A DNA stretch of 19,933 nt. Origin: an uncultured Gluconobacter sp. (GTDB lineage Bacteria > Pseudomonadota > Alphaproteobacteria > Acetobacterales > Acetobacteraceae). A program made the translations under genes and the position numbers. Numbering within the stretch: position 1 is the first letter of the stretch; every line of letters starts with the position of its first letter. Where the stretch lies: contig CALFLO010000160.1 of NCBI GenBank assembly GCA_937880175.1, forward strand, positions 1 to 19,933, in the 5' to 3' direction. The notes beneath the pieces are model-generated. The model was not told the DNA's origin. It made no database searches and saw only the letters and a list, made by a program, of their open reading frames with translations. This document shows positions 7,263-13,834 of this stretch, piece after piece.

Positions 7263-7787
7263 ATGACCGCTGTCACGGTTCGCCATGACCGGCTGGAGCT
7301 TCTGGCCGGGTTCGCAGTCCTTGCCTGCCTGGCCGGTCTTCTGGTCGCGGCGATGGTCGGGCATCACCAGAGCAATGACGGGGGCTATCCTGTTCATGCG
7401 TCTTTCAGCCAGATTGACGGACTGACCGTCGGGTCCGATGTGCGTCTGGCGGGGATTACCGTGGGGCACGTGACCGGGGCCGTGGTCGATCCCAAGAGCT
7501 TTCAGGCGCAGGTGACCTTTACTCTGGCGCCGGACGTGAAACTGCCGACGGATTCTGCGGCGATCGTGACGTCTGACAGTCTGCTGGGCGGGAAGTATAT
7601 TGCCCTGTCTCCGGGCGGCGCGGATTCGGTGGTGAAGCCCGGTGGTGTCATGACCGAGACACAGGGCTCCATCAGTCTGGAACAGCTCCTGAGCAAGTTC
7701 ATCTTCTCGGTGACGGATTCCCTGCAGAAGAGCCAGAAGGCCGCGGCTGCAAAGCCGGCTGCGGGCAGTCTGGCGGACGAGCCCTGA
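7263..7787 (+). CDS. mlaD: MlaD-type MCE-domain phospholipid transport protein
   Basis: A 174-residue periplasmic lipid-binding subunit of the Mla phospholipid trafficking system, anchored in the inner membrane. One N-terminal membrane helix (about 11-31) is followed by a single MCE domain (about 40-120). The domain has the family landmarks DGLTVGSDVRLAGITVG (52-68) and LLGGKYIALSPGG (107-119). A C-terminal helical segment and an Ala/Lys-rich tail follow. GAGGG lies about 8 bases before the ATG. The partner genes mlaE and mlaF are not in this window. It is the first gene of a six-gene run; the next ORF starts 3 bases after its stop. Confidence 0.92.
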   Translation: MTAVTVRHDRLELLAGFAVLACLAGLLVAAMVGHHQSNDGGYPVHASFSQIDGLTVGSDVRLAGITVGHVTGAVVDPKSFQAQVTFTLAPDVKLPTDSAAIVTSDSLLGGKYIALSPGGADSVVKPGGVMTETQGSISLEQLLSKFIFSVTDSLQKSQKAAAAKPAAGSLADEP

Positions 7788-7790
7788 GCG

Positions 7791-8033
7791 ATGACGACTG
7801 CGGATACGGGGGCGTTTGCGTGGGTCGACCATGAAGGCAACCCTGTCTCTTGTGTGGAGAAGGTCCAGATCCTGCGCGAAAACGATGCCGAGCTGCGTCA
7901 GGCCCTTCAGGATGCATTCGAGGATGGGGTTCTGATGGGGGTTACGCCTCAGGCCATGTTGCAGACGTTTCAGGCCATGCTGTCCGATCTGAAGAGCCCG
8001 TTTCAGGGCGGTGTTCCGGAGAAAGAATCATGA
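7791..8033 (+). CDS. Small conserved-looking hypothetical protein (80 aa)
   Basis: An 80-residue acidic, soluble protein that I do not recognise. It has no signal peptide or membrane segment. The middle is predicted to be helical (VEKVQILRENDAELRQAL, then a helix around LQTFQAMLSDLK). It is supported as a real gene by its position: it starts 3 bases after the mlaD stop, and its TGA overlaps the ATG of the next gene in an ATGA junction. Base composition matches its neighbours. No function can be assigned; the context suggests a link to the envelope genes beside it. Confidence 0.7.
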   Translation: MTTADTGAFAWVDHEGNPVSCVEKVQILRENDAELRQALQDAFEDGVLMGVTPQAMLQTFQAMLSDLKSPFQGGVPEKES

Positions 8034-8719
8034 TGAAACGCTGTTCGGGACGGGTTCTGCTGTGTGGGGCTTTCGGACTGACTCTGCTGGCCGGAATTTC
8101 CGGCGCGCAGGCCGCAACGGGTGTGGCGCCCCCCGCGATGTATCCGGCCGCCACCTGGCAGGGACAGTCGCAGGCCGTGGTGCGGGTGCTGGACCGGCTG
8201 GATGCCCATCTGGAGCTTCTGACGATTCCGGTGGGCGGAAATGCAACCTATCACAGCCTCTCCATCGGTGTTGAAGCCTGTGTCAGCCGGCCGCAGACGC
8301 TGGCGACGGACGCCGGAGCGCTGCTGCATCTGAAGGACGCAAGCGACCCGCAGCTTCCGTCTTTCGATGGCTGGATGCTGGCGCAGGAACCTTCTGTCGC
8401 AACTTATGGCAGCCCTTTGTACGATGTGCGCGTTGTCTCCTGTGCGGGAGCGCCAACGGCACCGCAGGCGGGACCTCTGCCTGCGGTGAAGGCACCCGTG
8501 CTCGCCAGTGCGGAGGTTCCGGTGGAAGAGGGAGGCGATGCTCCGGCATCCCCGCCCGGTTCTGCCTCAGGTGGTCCTGTACCGCTTGCTCCGGACAGTC
8601 ATAATCCCATTCCGCTCGCGCCTCCCAGCGGTGCGGCGCCGTCCCTTGCTCCGGCTGTGCCCACGCAGTCTTCGGGGCAGCCCCTTCCCGCTCCAGAGGC
8701 CGATCCCGGCCTCGAATAA
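8030..8719 (+). CDS. DUF2155 periplasmic protein with Pro-rich tail
   Basis: A 229-residue exported protein. The signal peptide covers about residues 1-28, with cleavage likely after AQA. The DUF2155 domain (about 49-138) shows VVRVLDRLDAHLELLTIPVG, the conserved Cys84 and Cys138, SFDGWMLAQ (111-119) and a closing YDVRVVSC. Residues 140-229 are a Pro/Ala/Ser-rich low-complexity tail, longer than in most family members. The frame is open upstream to a GTG at 7850, but ATG 8030 is chosen because it overlaps the previous stop (ATGA) and is followed directly by a good signal peptide. The two cysteines could form a disulfide, which fits with dsbB in the same run (inference). The biochemical role of DUF2155 is unknown. 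Confidence 0.85.
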   Translation: MMKRCSGRVLLCGAFGLTLLAGISGAQAATGVAPPAMYPAATWQGQSQAVVRVLDRLDAHLELLTIPVGGNATYHSLSIGVEACVSRPQTLATDAGALLHLKDASDPQLPSFDGWMLAQEPSVATYGSPLYDVRVVSCAGAPTAPQAGPLPAVKAPVLASAEVPVEEGGDAPASPPGSASGGPVPLAPDSHNPIPLAPPSGAAPSLAPAVPTQSSGQPLPAPEADPGLE

Positions 8720-8725
8720 GGCGGG

Positions 8726-9490
8726 ATGGGGCGGAATGACCCAGAAACAGGAAGAAATGACAGCTTCATGATTCAGGTTCCCTTTTCCCCGTCCCGGGCA
8801 GCCCTGCTGCTGGATTTCGACGGCACGCTTGTCGATATCGCGCCCACTCCCGAAGAGGTCCGGGTTCCGGACGGTCTGACGGCAGACCTGCTGCGCCTTC
8901 GGGACATGCTCGGTGGCGCGTTTGCGATCATCACCGGGCGCCCCATTGCCCAGGTCGATCATTTCCTGCCGGGTATTCCCTTTGCCGTCGCAGGCGAGCA
9001 CGGCGTGGTGGTGCGTCACGCGCCCGATCAGGCCCTGCGCGAGCGCAAGCTTCCCGTGGTTCCCCGCGACTGGGCGGCGGCCGTGGAAAAAGCGGCGGCA
9101 GATCATCCGGGCGCCAGTGTTGAACACAAAAAAGCTGGAATGGTGCTGCATTACCGTCGGGCTCCCGAAGCGGAATCGGCGTTCCGGGAGCTGACGTCGG
9201 CCTGGCCGGTGGAACGTCAGGGGTTTCACCTTCAGGACGCGCAGATGGCCATCGAGCTCCGGCCCGTGGGGATCGACAAGGGCAAGGCGCTGCACGAACT
9301 GATGGCCGAACCTCCCTTCAAGGGACGACTTCCACTGTTTGCCGGTGACGACGTTACGGACCGCGACGGGGTGAGGGCTGCGCGCCAGATGGGTGGCGAG
9401 GGCTGGCTCATTCCCGATGATTTTCCAGATGCGGCCGCGTTCCGACGCTGGCTGCACGATCTGTCGGAGGGACACGGATGGGGCGCCTGA
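8726..9490 (+). CDS. otsB: Trehalose-6-phosphate phosphatase
   Basis: A HAD-superfamily phosphatase that converts trehalose 6-phosphate to trehalose in the cytoplasm. HAD motif I is LLDFDGTL, with nucleophile Asp30 and acid/base Asp32. IITGR near residue 70 is motif II. GIDKGKAL is the Lys motif III, and FAGDDVTDRDG is motif IV. The length of 254 residues is typical. The start is uncertain: ATG 8726 has AAGGCGGG almost touching it, while ATG 8768 (the Met before IQVPFSPS, close to motif I) has only a distant AGGAAG. The first 14 residues are unlike the family, so 8768 may be correct. The stop overlaps otsA by 13 bases. Confidence 0.93.
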   Translation: MGRNDPETGRNDSFMIQVPFSPSRAALLLDFDGTLVDIAPTPEEVRVPDGLTADLLRLRDMLGGAFAIITGRPIAQVDHFLPGIPFAVAGEHGVVVRHAPDQALRERKLPVVPRDWAAAVEKAAADHPGASVEHKKAGMVLHYRRAPEAESAFRELTSAWPVERQGFHLQDAQMAIELRPVGIDKGKALHELMAEPPFKGRLPLFAGDDVTDRDGVRAARQMGGEGWLIPDDFPDAAAFRRWLHDLSEGHGWGA

Positions 9491-10821
9491 TCATTGTTTC
9501 CAACCGGACGCCTGCCCCAGGGGAGCGTACGCAGCCCGCAGGAGGGCTGACGGTTGGTCTGTATGATGCGGTACAGACGCAGGAGACCGTCTGGTTCGGA
9601 TGGTCGGGACACCAGCATGCGGATGCGGCTGACCGGCCCGTCCAGAGCGAGCAGGTGGGCAACGTCAATTACGTGACGTTCGATCTGACGCAGAAGCAGT
9701 ATGACCGCTTCTATCTGAATTTTTCCAACGGTGTCCTGTGGCCGCTATGCCATTACCGGACCAACCTGATCCGCTACACCCGTGAGGACTGTGACGCCTA
9801 TTACGAGGCGAACGAGGTCTTCGCGGACCGGCTGGTCGGGCTTCTGAAGCCGGATGATACGGTCTGGATCCACGACTATCACCTGTTCCCACTGGGCAAG
9901 ATGCTGCGGGACCGTGGGGTCAAGGGGCGGATCGGGTTCTTCCTGCATATTCCATTCCCGCCCTGGAGCGTGGCGCGTCTGCTGCCAAAGCTCGACATGC
10001 TGCTGACGGGGCTGGCCGCGTGTGATCTGATCGGGGTGCAGACGCCCGAGGACGAAACCAATCTCAAGGGCTGTTTTGAAGTCTATGGGCTGAAAGCGGC
10101 TGTCGAGGCCGTGCCGATCGGGATTGATCCCGTCAGCTTCCGCCAGCAGGCAATCGAAAGCGCGGCCTCGGACGAGGTGGTGAAGATCATGGATACGCTG
10201 GAGGGAACGCGCCTGATCATGGGTGTGGACCGTCTGGATTATTCCAAGGGTCTGCCAGAGCGGATGAAGGGCTTTGAGGCACTTCTGAAGAACTATCCCG
10301 AACATCGGGGGCAGGTGACGTTCCTGCAGGTCACGCCGGTGTCGCGTGGGGGCGTGGAAAGTTACCGCCTGCTCAAGGAAGAGCTGGACGGGCTGGTCGG
10401 CACCATCAACGGTGCCTATGGCACGCCGGACTGGGTGCCGATCCGGTATACGACCTGGCCGATCGGGCGGCATATCCTCGCCGGGCTGTACCGGATGGCG
10501 GATGTGGGGTTCGTCACGCCGCTGCGCGATGGCATGAACCTTGTGGCCAAGGAGTTCATCGCAGCGCAGGACGAGGACGATCCCGGCGTACTGGTACTCT
10601 CGCGTTTTGCGGGCGCGGCTCCTGAAATGCCTGAGGCGCTTCTGATCAATCCGCTGGATGCGGAAGGGATGGCCGATGCGCTTCATATCGGCCTGACCAT
10701 GGACGTGCAGGCCCGTCATGCGGCATGGTCCGCGATGTATGACGAGGTTTCCCGCAATACCGCAGGGAGCTGGTCCAAGCAGTTTCTTGATAGCCTGGAG
10801 GCGATCCATCCGTGCCACTGA
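9478..10821 (+). CDS. otsA: Trehalose-6-phosphate synthase
   Basis: A GT20 retaining glucosyltransferase that makes trehalose 6-phosphate from a nucleotide-glucose and glucose 6-phosphate. It supplies the osmo- and desiccation protectant trehalose together with OtsB. Visible motifs: SNR (8-10) and the AGGL loop (21-24) at the N-terminus; IHDYH (131-135); HIPFPPW (157-163); RLDYSKG (252-258), with the phosphate-binding Arg252 and Lys257; and DGMNLVAKEF (351-360), containing the nucleotide-binding acid Glu359. Length 447, slightly shorter than E. coli OtsA. The 13-base overlap with otsB (8th codon frame of its end) implies coupled translation. Confidence 0.96.
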   Translation: MGRLIIVSNRTPAPGERTQPAGGLTVGLYDAVQTQETVWFGWSGHQHADAADRPVQSEQVGNVNYVTFDLTQKQYDRFYLNFSNGVLWPLCHYRTNLIRYTREDCDAYYEANEVFADRLVGLLKPDDTVWIHDYHLFPLGKMLRDRGVKGRIGFFLHIPFPPWSVARLLPKLDMLLTGLAACDLIGVQTPEDETNLKGCFEVYGLKAAVEAVPIGIDPVSFRQQAIESAASDEVVKIMDTLEGTRLIMGVDRLDYSKGLPERMKGFEALLKNYPEHRGQVTFLQVTPVSRGGVESYRLLKEELDGLVGTINGAYGTPDWVPIRYTTWPIGRHILAGLYRMADVGFVTPLRDGMNLVAKEFIAAQDEDDPGVLVLSRFAGAAPEMPEALLINPLDAEGMADALHIGLTMDVQARHAAWSAMYDEVSRNTAGSWSKQFLDSLEAIHPCH

Positions 10822-11330
10822 ACAGAACGACACACCGCCCCGTTTCAACGAATGCCCTGGGCGGTCTGTATGTTCTGGCGGCGCTGCTGGCGCTCGGCGT
10901 GGTGTGGTTCGCCGAGCACTGGCTGAAGCTTGCGCCGTGCGAGCTGTGCCTGTGGGAGCGCCGCCCGTGGTGGGTGCTGATCGGGATCGGAATTGTCACG
11001 ATCGTCTTGCCGAAGCGCTATGCCCGGTTCGGGGTTTTTCTTGGGCTTTTGTGTCTGATGACCAGCATCGGGCTGGCGGTGCTGCATGCGGGGGTGGAGC
11101 ACAAGTTCTGGCCCAGCCCGGCGCCGGAATGCAGGGCCCCGGCTTTTCATGGTGGCAGCTTCAAGGACTGGATGTCCGCGATGCCGACACGGCCAAACAA
11201 GCCGTGTGATTCGCCAGATTACCTGTTCGGTCTTCCAGTCTCCATGACGGAGCTGGGGGGGCTGTATGCGGTGGCGGTGTTCGTGGTCGCTCTGGTCGGG
11301 AGCTTCCGCATGGGACGCTCCCGACGCTGA
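10812..11330 (+). CDS. dsbB: DsbB-family disulfide bond formation protein
   Basis: A four-helix inner-membrane protein of 172 residues that reoxidises DsbA using quinone. The first redox pair is Cys43-Cys46 in PCELCLWERRPWW, the family CXXC followed by the quinone-site Arg. The second pair is Cys107 (PECRAP) and Cys132 (NKPCDSP) in the large periplasmic loop. Hydrophobic helices lie at about 17-36, 53-66, 73-93 and 142-163. The start is GTG at 10812, overlapping the end of otsA by 10 bases; there is no ATG before the first helix. No dsbA is seen nearby. It is last in the mlaD-otsBA run, converging on the DUF1328 gene 9 bases away. Confidence 0.92.
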   Translation: MPLNRTTHRPVSTNALGGLYVLAALLALGVVWFAEHWLKLAPCELCLWERRPWWVLIGIGIVTIVLPKRYARFGVFLGLLCLMTSIGLAVLHAGVEHKFWPSPAPECRAPAFHGGSFKDWMSAMPTRPNKPCDSPDYLFGLPVSMTELGGLYAVAVFVVALVGSFRMGRSRR

Positions 11331-11339
11331 GACGCCGGA

Positions 11340-11516
11340 TCAGAGGCGTGTGCCGCGTCCGCGTCCGAAGACGAGGCTGATGACCAGAAGCACCAGGAAG
11401 ATGAAGAAAAGGATCTTGCCGATATAGGCAAAATCTGCCGAAATTCCGCCAAAGCCCAGCACCGCAGCACACAGGGCGAGGATAAGGAAGGCAATGGTCC
11501 AGCGCAGCAGGTCCGT
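11340..11516 (-). CDS. DUF1328 small membrane protein, non-canonical start
   Basis: A 58-codon minus-strand frame ending in TGA (11342-11340). The peptide reads LLRWTIAFLILALCAAVLGF, then a GGISADFAYIGKILFF hinge and a second helix ending RGRGTRL. This is the two-helix DUF1328 (YtjA-like) family pattern, usually 50-60 residues. There is no in-frame ATG, GTG or TTG. An excellent AAAGGAG (11531-11525) lies 8 bases from ACG (11516-11514), whose next codons are GAC-CTG-CTG. CTG at 11510 is the alternative start but lies 14 bases from the Shine-Dalgarno. Either an ACG start is used, or an ATG has mutated or been mis-sequenced. Members are often envelope or stress associated, with function unknown. 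Confidence 0.8.
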   Translation of the reverse strand, partial: TDLLRWTIAFLILALCAAVLGFGGISADFAYIGKILFFIFLVLLVISLVFGRGRGTRL

Positions 11517-11575
11517 GGGACTGTCTCCTTTGTCAGTAACGCCCTCCGACGGAGAGGCGGGGTTTGAAAAGGCTG

Positions 11576-11600
11576 AACGGCGGCGGGATGAACTGGTTCA
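11576..11600 (-). promoter_or_regulatory. Possible ECF/EcfG-like promoter for DUF1328 gene
   Basis: On the minus strand TGAAC (11600-11596), 16 bases, then CGTT (11579-11576), about 60 bases before the DUF1328 start. The general-stress sigma factor EcfG of alphaproteobacteria recognises GGAAC-N16/17-CGTT, so this differs at one base. The -35 lies inside a perfect palindrome, ATGAAC-TG-GTTCAT (11588-11601). Low confidence: short motifs occur by chance, and I do not know that this organism has EcfG. Confidence 0.25.
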
Positions 11601-11622
11601 TTTTCGCAACATCCGTTTTCTG

Positions 11623-11651
11623 CGGGGGCTGTGCGTGCAGGCCCCGTTTTT
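11623..11651 (+). terminator. Terminator-like hairpin in the nadE leader
   Basis: CGGGG-G-CTG (11623-11631), loop TGCGTG, CAG-G-CCCCG (11638-11646), then five T (11647-11651). The stem has 8 pairs with one G-G mismatch. It could end read-through from the mlaD-otsBA-dsbB run or act as an attenuator for nadE, 58 bases before its start. Confidence 0.5.
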
Positions 11652-11667
11652 GATATTTCCATGGGTC

Positions 11668-11689
11668 GGATGTCCGTATTCGGACATCC
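11668..11689 (+). promoter_or_regulatory. Perfect hairpin just upstream of nadE ribosome site
   Basis: GGATGTCCG (11668-11676), loop TATT, CGGACATCC (11681-11689): a perfect 9-bp stem ending 8 bases before the nadE Shine-Dalgarno (GGAGGA, 11698-11703). It could be a DNA operator or an mRNA structure affecting translation start. It does not resemble the NrtR or NiaR sites I know. Confidence 0.5.
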
Positions 11690-11708
11690 TGCCTGCCGGA
11701 GGACCGTC

Positions 11709-13742
11709 ATGACCCTGTTCCGCTCCCTGTATCATCAGGGATTTGCCCGGATCGCCGCCTGTACGCTGCCGGTGACGCTTGCTGATCCGCTGAAGAATGC
11801 AGAACGGACGCTCGGCGTTCTGCGTGACTGTGACCGGCAGGGTGTGGCGGCGGTTGTTTTTCCGGAACTGGGGCTGACGGGCTACACGCTGGAGGATCTG
11901 CGGTTTCAGGACGTGGTGCTTGACGGGGCGCTTGAGGCGCTCCGGCAGGTTGTCGCAGGAACGCAGGATCTTCTTTCTGTCGCGGTCGTAGGGTTGCCGC
12001 TGGTGCGGGGGGATCTGCTCTACAACTGTGCGGCGGTCGTGCATCGCGGGCGCGTGCTGGGTGTGGTGCCGAAGTCCCATCTGCCCCGCTACCGGGAGTT
12101 CTACGAGCCCCGGCATTTCACGTCCGGGCTTCAGACATCCGGGACGATCCGGCTGTTTGATGAAGATGTGCCATTCGGGGCGGATCTGCTCTTTGCGGCC
12201 GATGATGTGCGTGGACTGACGCTGGGCGTGGAGATCTGTGAGGATCTGTGGGTGGCATCCCCGCCGAGCGGAAAGCTGGCGGAAGCGGGGGCGACGGTTA
12301 TTCTTAATCCGTCGGCATCCCCGGTGACGATCGGGCGGACGGATGACCGGTCGCTTCTGTGTCAGGCGCAGTCCATGCGGACGCTGACGGCCTATGCCTA
12401 TGCGGCGGCGGGCGAGGGGGAGTCCACGACCGATCTGGCCTGGGACGGACAGGTTTCGGTCCATGAGGCCGGGCGTCTTCTGGCGCAGTCGGACCGGTTC
12501 CCGCAGGGCGAACGAGTGGCTGTGGCGGATGTGGATCTGGACCTGCTGCGCCAAGAACGGATGCGGACGGGACAGTTCGGGCAACCGGGACAGGCGTTCC
12601 GGAGTGTCGGGTTTACGCTTGCGCCGCCGATGACGGATCTGGGGCTGGAGCGGGAGGTCGTGCGGTTTCCGTTCGTGCCGTCCGATGCGCGCACGCTTGC
12701 GCGGGACTGCTATGAAGGCTGGACCATTCAGGTGAGCGCGCTGCGTCGCCGGTTGCAGGCGAGCGGGGCGCAGCGGGCCGTGATCGGGGTTTCAGGCGGG
12801 CTGGACAGTACGCTGGCGCTACTGGTGGCGGTGCGGGCGGCGGACGAGCTTGGCTGGCCGCGAACGCATGTTCTGGCCTACACGATGCCCGGTTTTGCGA
12901 CAGGAAGCGAAAGCCGCTCTCTGGCCCATGCGCTCATGGAGGCGCTGGGTGTTGAAGTGAACGAACTGGATATCCGGCCGACGGCACAGACGATGCTGGC
13001 GGGAATCGGCCATCCCTTCGCGGAGGGGCAGCCCGTTCATGACATCACGTTCGAGAATGTGCAGGCGGGTCTGCGGACGGATTTCCTGTTCCGGATCGCC
13101 AATTACCGCAATGGCATCGTGATCGGGACGGGGGATCTGTCGGAGCTGGCGTTGGGCTGGTGCACCTATGGCGTGGGGGACCAGATGTCCCATTATAACG
13201 TCAATGCCGGAATGCCGAAGACGCTGATCCAGCATGTTATTCGCTGGCTGGCCCGCGAAGGAAAGCTGGGCGACGGTGTAGGGCCGGTGCTGGAGCGGAT
13301 CGTCAGCGCGGAAATCACGCCGGAGCTTGTGCCCGATACGGGACAGGGCGTTCAGAGCACGGAACAGACGATCGGGCCTTATCCGCTTCAGGACTTCACA
13401 CTTTATCACATCCTGCGTCATGGCTTCCGACCCTCGCGGGTGGCGTTTCTGGCGGAGAAGGCGTGGGCGGATGTATCGCGTGGCGACTGGCCCGCGCATT
13501 ATCCCGAGGACCGGAAAGTTTCATATGATCTGCCGGAAATCCGGCACTGGCTGGAGGTGTTTCTGCGGCGGTTTTTCGGGACAAGCCAGTTCAAGCGCTC
13601 GGCCATGCCCAATGGTCCGAAGCTGGTTTCGGGCGGTTCGCTCTCCCCGCGCGGGGACTGGCGCGCGCCATCTGATGGCACGGCAACAGCATGGCTTGAG
13701 GAGCTATGGGATAATCTGCCTCAAACGAACACAGATCTGTGA
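11709..13742 (+). CDS. nadE: Glutamine-dependent NAD+ synthetase
   Basis: A 677-residue two-domain enzyme that makes NAD+ from nicotinic acid adenine dinucleotide, ATP and glutamine. The N-terminal nitrilase-type glutaminase (about 12-280) has the full triad: Glu53 (FPELGLTG), Lys122 (PKSHLPRYREFYE) and Cys177 (EICEDLW). The C-terminal synthetase begins near 335, with the ATP pyrophosphatase P-loop SGGLDS (362-367), GTGDLSELALGWCTYG and a C-terminal SQFKRSAMPNGPK. Length is normal for the long form. The frame is open for 26 more codons upstream, but ATG 11709 is chosen because GGAGGA lies 5 bases before it and the extra residues would run through the hairpin. No terminator separates it from the next gene. 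Confidence 0.95.
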   Translation: MTLFRSLYHQGFARIAACTLPVTLADPLKNAERTLGVLRDCDRQGVAAVVFPELGLTGYTLEDLRFQDVVLDGALEALRQVVAGTQDLLSVAVVGLPLVRGDLLYNCAAVVHRGRVLGVVPKSHLPRYREFYEPRHFTSGLQTSGTIRLFDEDVPFGADLLFAADDVRGLTLGVEICEDLWVASPPSGKLAEAGATVILNPSASPVTIGRTDDRSLLCQAQSMRTLTAYAYAAAGEGESTTDLAWDGQVSVHEAGRLLAQSDRFPQGERVAVADVDLDLLRQERMRTGQFGQPGQAFRSVGFTLAPPMTDLGLEREVVRFPFVPSDARTLARDCYEGWTIQVSALRRRLQASGAQRAVIGVSGGLDSTLALLVAVRAADELGWPRTHVLAYTMPGFATGSESRSLAHALMEALGVEVNELDIRPTAQTMLAGIGHPFAEGQPVHDITFENVQAGLRTDFLFRIANYRNGIVIGTGDLSELALGWCTYGVGDQMSHYNVNAGMPKTLIQHVIRWLAREGKLGDGVGPVLERIVSAEITPELVPDTGQGVQSTEQTIGPYPLQDFTLYHILRHGFRPSRVAFLAEKAWADVSRGDWPAHYPEDRKVSYDLPEIRHWLEVFLRRFFGTSQFKRSAMPNGPKLVSGGSLSPRGDWRAPSDGTATAWLEELWDNLPQTNTDL

Positions 13743-13771
13743 ACTTTTGGTGTGTTGCAGTGTTGGGGGTT

Positions 13772-13801
13772 TTGTCTTTCGGCATTCGTGCCAATATGTT
13801 G
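13772..13801 (+). promoter_or_regulatory. Weak candidate promoter for aldehyde dehydrogenase gene
   Basis: TTGTCT (13772-13777), 18 bases, TATGTT (13796-13801), in the 92-bp gap after nadE. Each box matches four of six consensus bases. Predicted start is about 27 bases before the ATG. A weak Shine-Dalgarno (AGGAA, about 12 bases away) precedes the gene. Confidence 0.3.
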
Positions 13802-13834
13802 GAAACCCGTCATCATACAGGAACATGACCCGTC

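Noticed and set aside
7850..8029. Upstream extension of the DUF2155 gene to GTG 7850
   Set aside because: It would lie inside the 80-aa ORF in another frame and bury the signal peptide; the ATGA junction at 8030 is the better start.
9745..10848. 367-codon minus-strand frame inside otsA
   Set aside because: A shadow of a high-GC gene; the His/Arg/Gln-rich product has no recognisable domain.
11631..11708. Longer nadE starting at 11631
   Set aside because: The extra residues are not like the family and cross both leader hairpins, while ATG 11709 has a GGAGGA at ideal distance.
11598..12584. 328-codon minus-strand frame opposite nadE
   Set aside because: nadE has both catalytic centres intact on the plus strand; the antisense product is His/Arg/Pro-rich and featureless.
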